This document shows positions 7,047 to 7,582 of a stretch of DNA of 7,582 nucleotides, piece after piece (positions within the stretch are counted from its first letter, which is position 1; each line of letters begins with the position of its first letter). A model generated the notes under the pieces. The model had not been told where the DNA came from. It did not search any database and worked only from the letters and a program-made list of their open reading frames with translations. Made by a program: the position numbers and the translations under genes. This DNA comes from Desulfuromonadales bacterium (GTDB taxonomy: Bacteria; Desulfobacterota; Desulfuromonadia; Desulfuromonadales; BM103), in NCBI GenBank assembly GCA_029859485.1, contig JAOUDB010000110.1:1-7582 (forward strand). The letters run 5' to 3'.

Positions 7047-7582
7047 ATGGCCTATCTGGTTCTCGCCCGAAAGTGGCGTCCACAAAATTTCACCGATCTG
7101 ATCGGCCAGGAGCACGTCAGCCAGACTCTGGCCAACGCCATCCGTTCTGGCCGTATTCATCATGCCTTTCTCTTTACCGGCGCACGCGGTGTCGGCAAAA
7201 CCTCTGCAGCACGTATTCTTGCCAAAGCATTAAATTGCGACGAAGGTCTCTCCGACCAGCCGTGTGGAAGCTGTTCTTCCTGCACGGAAATCACTGCCGG
7301 ACAAGGCCTTGATGTCATCGAAATAGACGGCGCCTCGAATACCGGCGTCGACGACGTTCGTGAGTTGCGGGAAAACATCCGTTACCTGCCCAACCGCTCC
7401 CGCTTTAAAATCTTCATTATCGACGAAGTTCACATGCTCTCGACCAACGCCTTCAACGCCTTACTGAAGACTCTTGAAGAACCTCCGGAGCACGCCAAGT
7501 TCATCTTTGCCACGACAGAGCCACACAAGATTCCGATTACCATCCTGTCACGCTGTCAACGTTTCGACTTCCGCAAAATCCC
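7047..7582 (+). CDS. dnaX: DNA polymerase III gamma/tau subunit, 5' part cut by window end
   Basis: Motor ATPase of the clamp loader that places the beta sliding clamp on DNA and, as tau, links the replicative polymerases to the helicase. The frame stays open to the window edge and gives 178 residues beginning [20 protein letters not shown], the canonical DnaX start. Visible motifs: Walker [10 protein letters not shown] (45-53); four zinc ligands C64, C73, C76 and C79 in the usual CX8CX2CX2C spacing; the segment [19 protein letters not shown] (89-107); Walker [11 protein letters not shown] (122-131) with D126 and E127; [11 protein letters not shown] (137-147); sensor 1 ATTEP (155-159); and the SRC motif (168-170) with the trans-acting arginine finger R169. 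Domain III, the tau extension and any programmed frameshift for gamma lie outside. The ribosome site is weak (GAGAG just upstream). The 3' end at 7582 is artificial. Confidence 0.98.
   Translation, partial: MAYLVLARKWRPQNFTDLIGQEHVSQTLANAIRSGRIHHAFLFTGARGVGKTSAARILAKALNCDEGLSDQPCGSCSSCTEITAGQGLDVIEIDGASNTGVDDVRELRENIRYLPNRSRFKIFIIDEVHMLSTNAFNALLKTLEEPPEHAKFIFATTEPHKIPITILSRCQRFDFRKI

Noticed and set aside
6875..7312. 145-codon plus-strand ORF over the SRP RNA and dnaX start
   Set aside because: It covers a structured RNA gene and runs out of frame through the certain DnaX N-terminus.

Overview
The window looks like a chromosomal core region of a Gram-negative proteobacterium-like organism. 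The best guess is a Desulfuromonadales/Geobacter-type (former deltaproteobacterial) bacterium. This rests on the protein character, the periplasmic and lipoprotein genes beside dnaKJ, and the order tRNA-Ser / small SRP RNA / dnaX; it is inference, not a database result. All genes are on the + strand.

Layout. Positions 42-1949 hold dnaK, complete, with a strong ribosome binding site. A 125-base gap with an imperfect terminator- or attenuator-like hairpin follows. dnaJ (2075-3193) is complete and starts at TTG. Its stop codon overlaps by one base (TAATG) the start of a secreted 629-residue protein (3193-5082), which has N-terminal TPR-like helices and a C-terminal type I periplasmic-binding domain resembling the LpoA / penicillin-binding-protein-activator family. 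A perfect 19-bp hairpin (5101-5143) closes this chaperone/envelope unit.

Positions 5225 to about 5861 hold a decayed gene. A signal-peptide ORF of 130 codons ends early, and recognisable continuation lies in two other frames (at least three frame changes). It resembles a PhnD-like periplasmic substrate-binding protein. Next comes a complete 257-residue lipoprotein (5874-6647) with two carboxypeptidase-regulatory-like beta-sandwich repeats.

The right end is an information-processing cluster: tRNA-Ser(GGA) at 6726-6813, the small bacterial SRP RNA (ffs) at about 6885-6994, and the start of dnaX (from 7047, cut by the window edge after about 178 codons). dnaX has an intact Walker A motif, zinc-binding cysteines, Walker B, sensor 1 and SRC motif.

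Functionally, DnaK and DnaJ are the cytoplasmic Hsp70 folding pair (GrpE is probably upstream, outside the window). The coupled periplasmic protein suggests an envelope role expressed together with the chaperones. I see no mobile element, CRISPR array, phage gene or defence system, and no convincing undescribed system. The most unusual items are the frame-disrupted gene and the translationally coupled chaperone/envelope arrangement.
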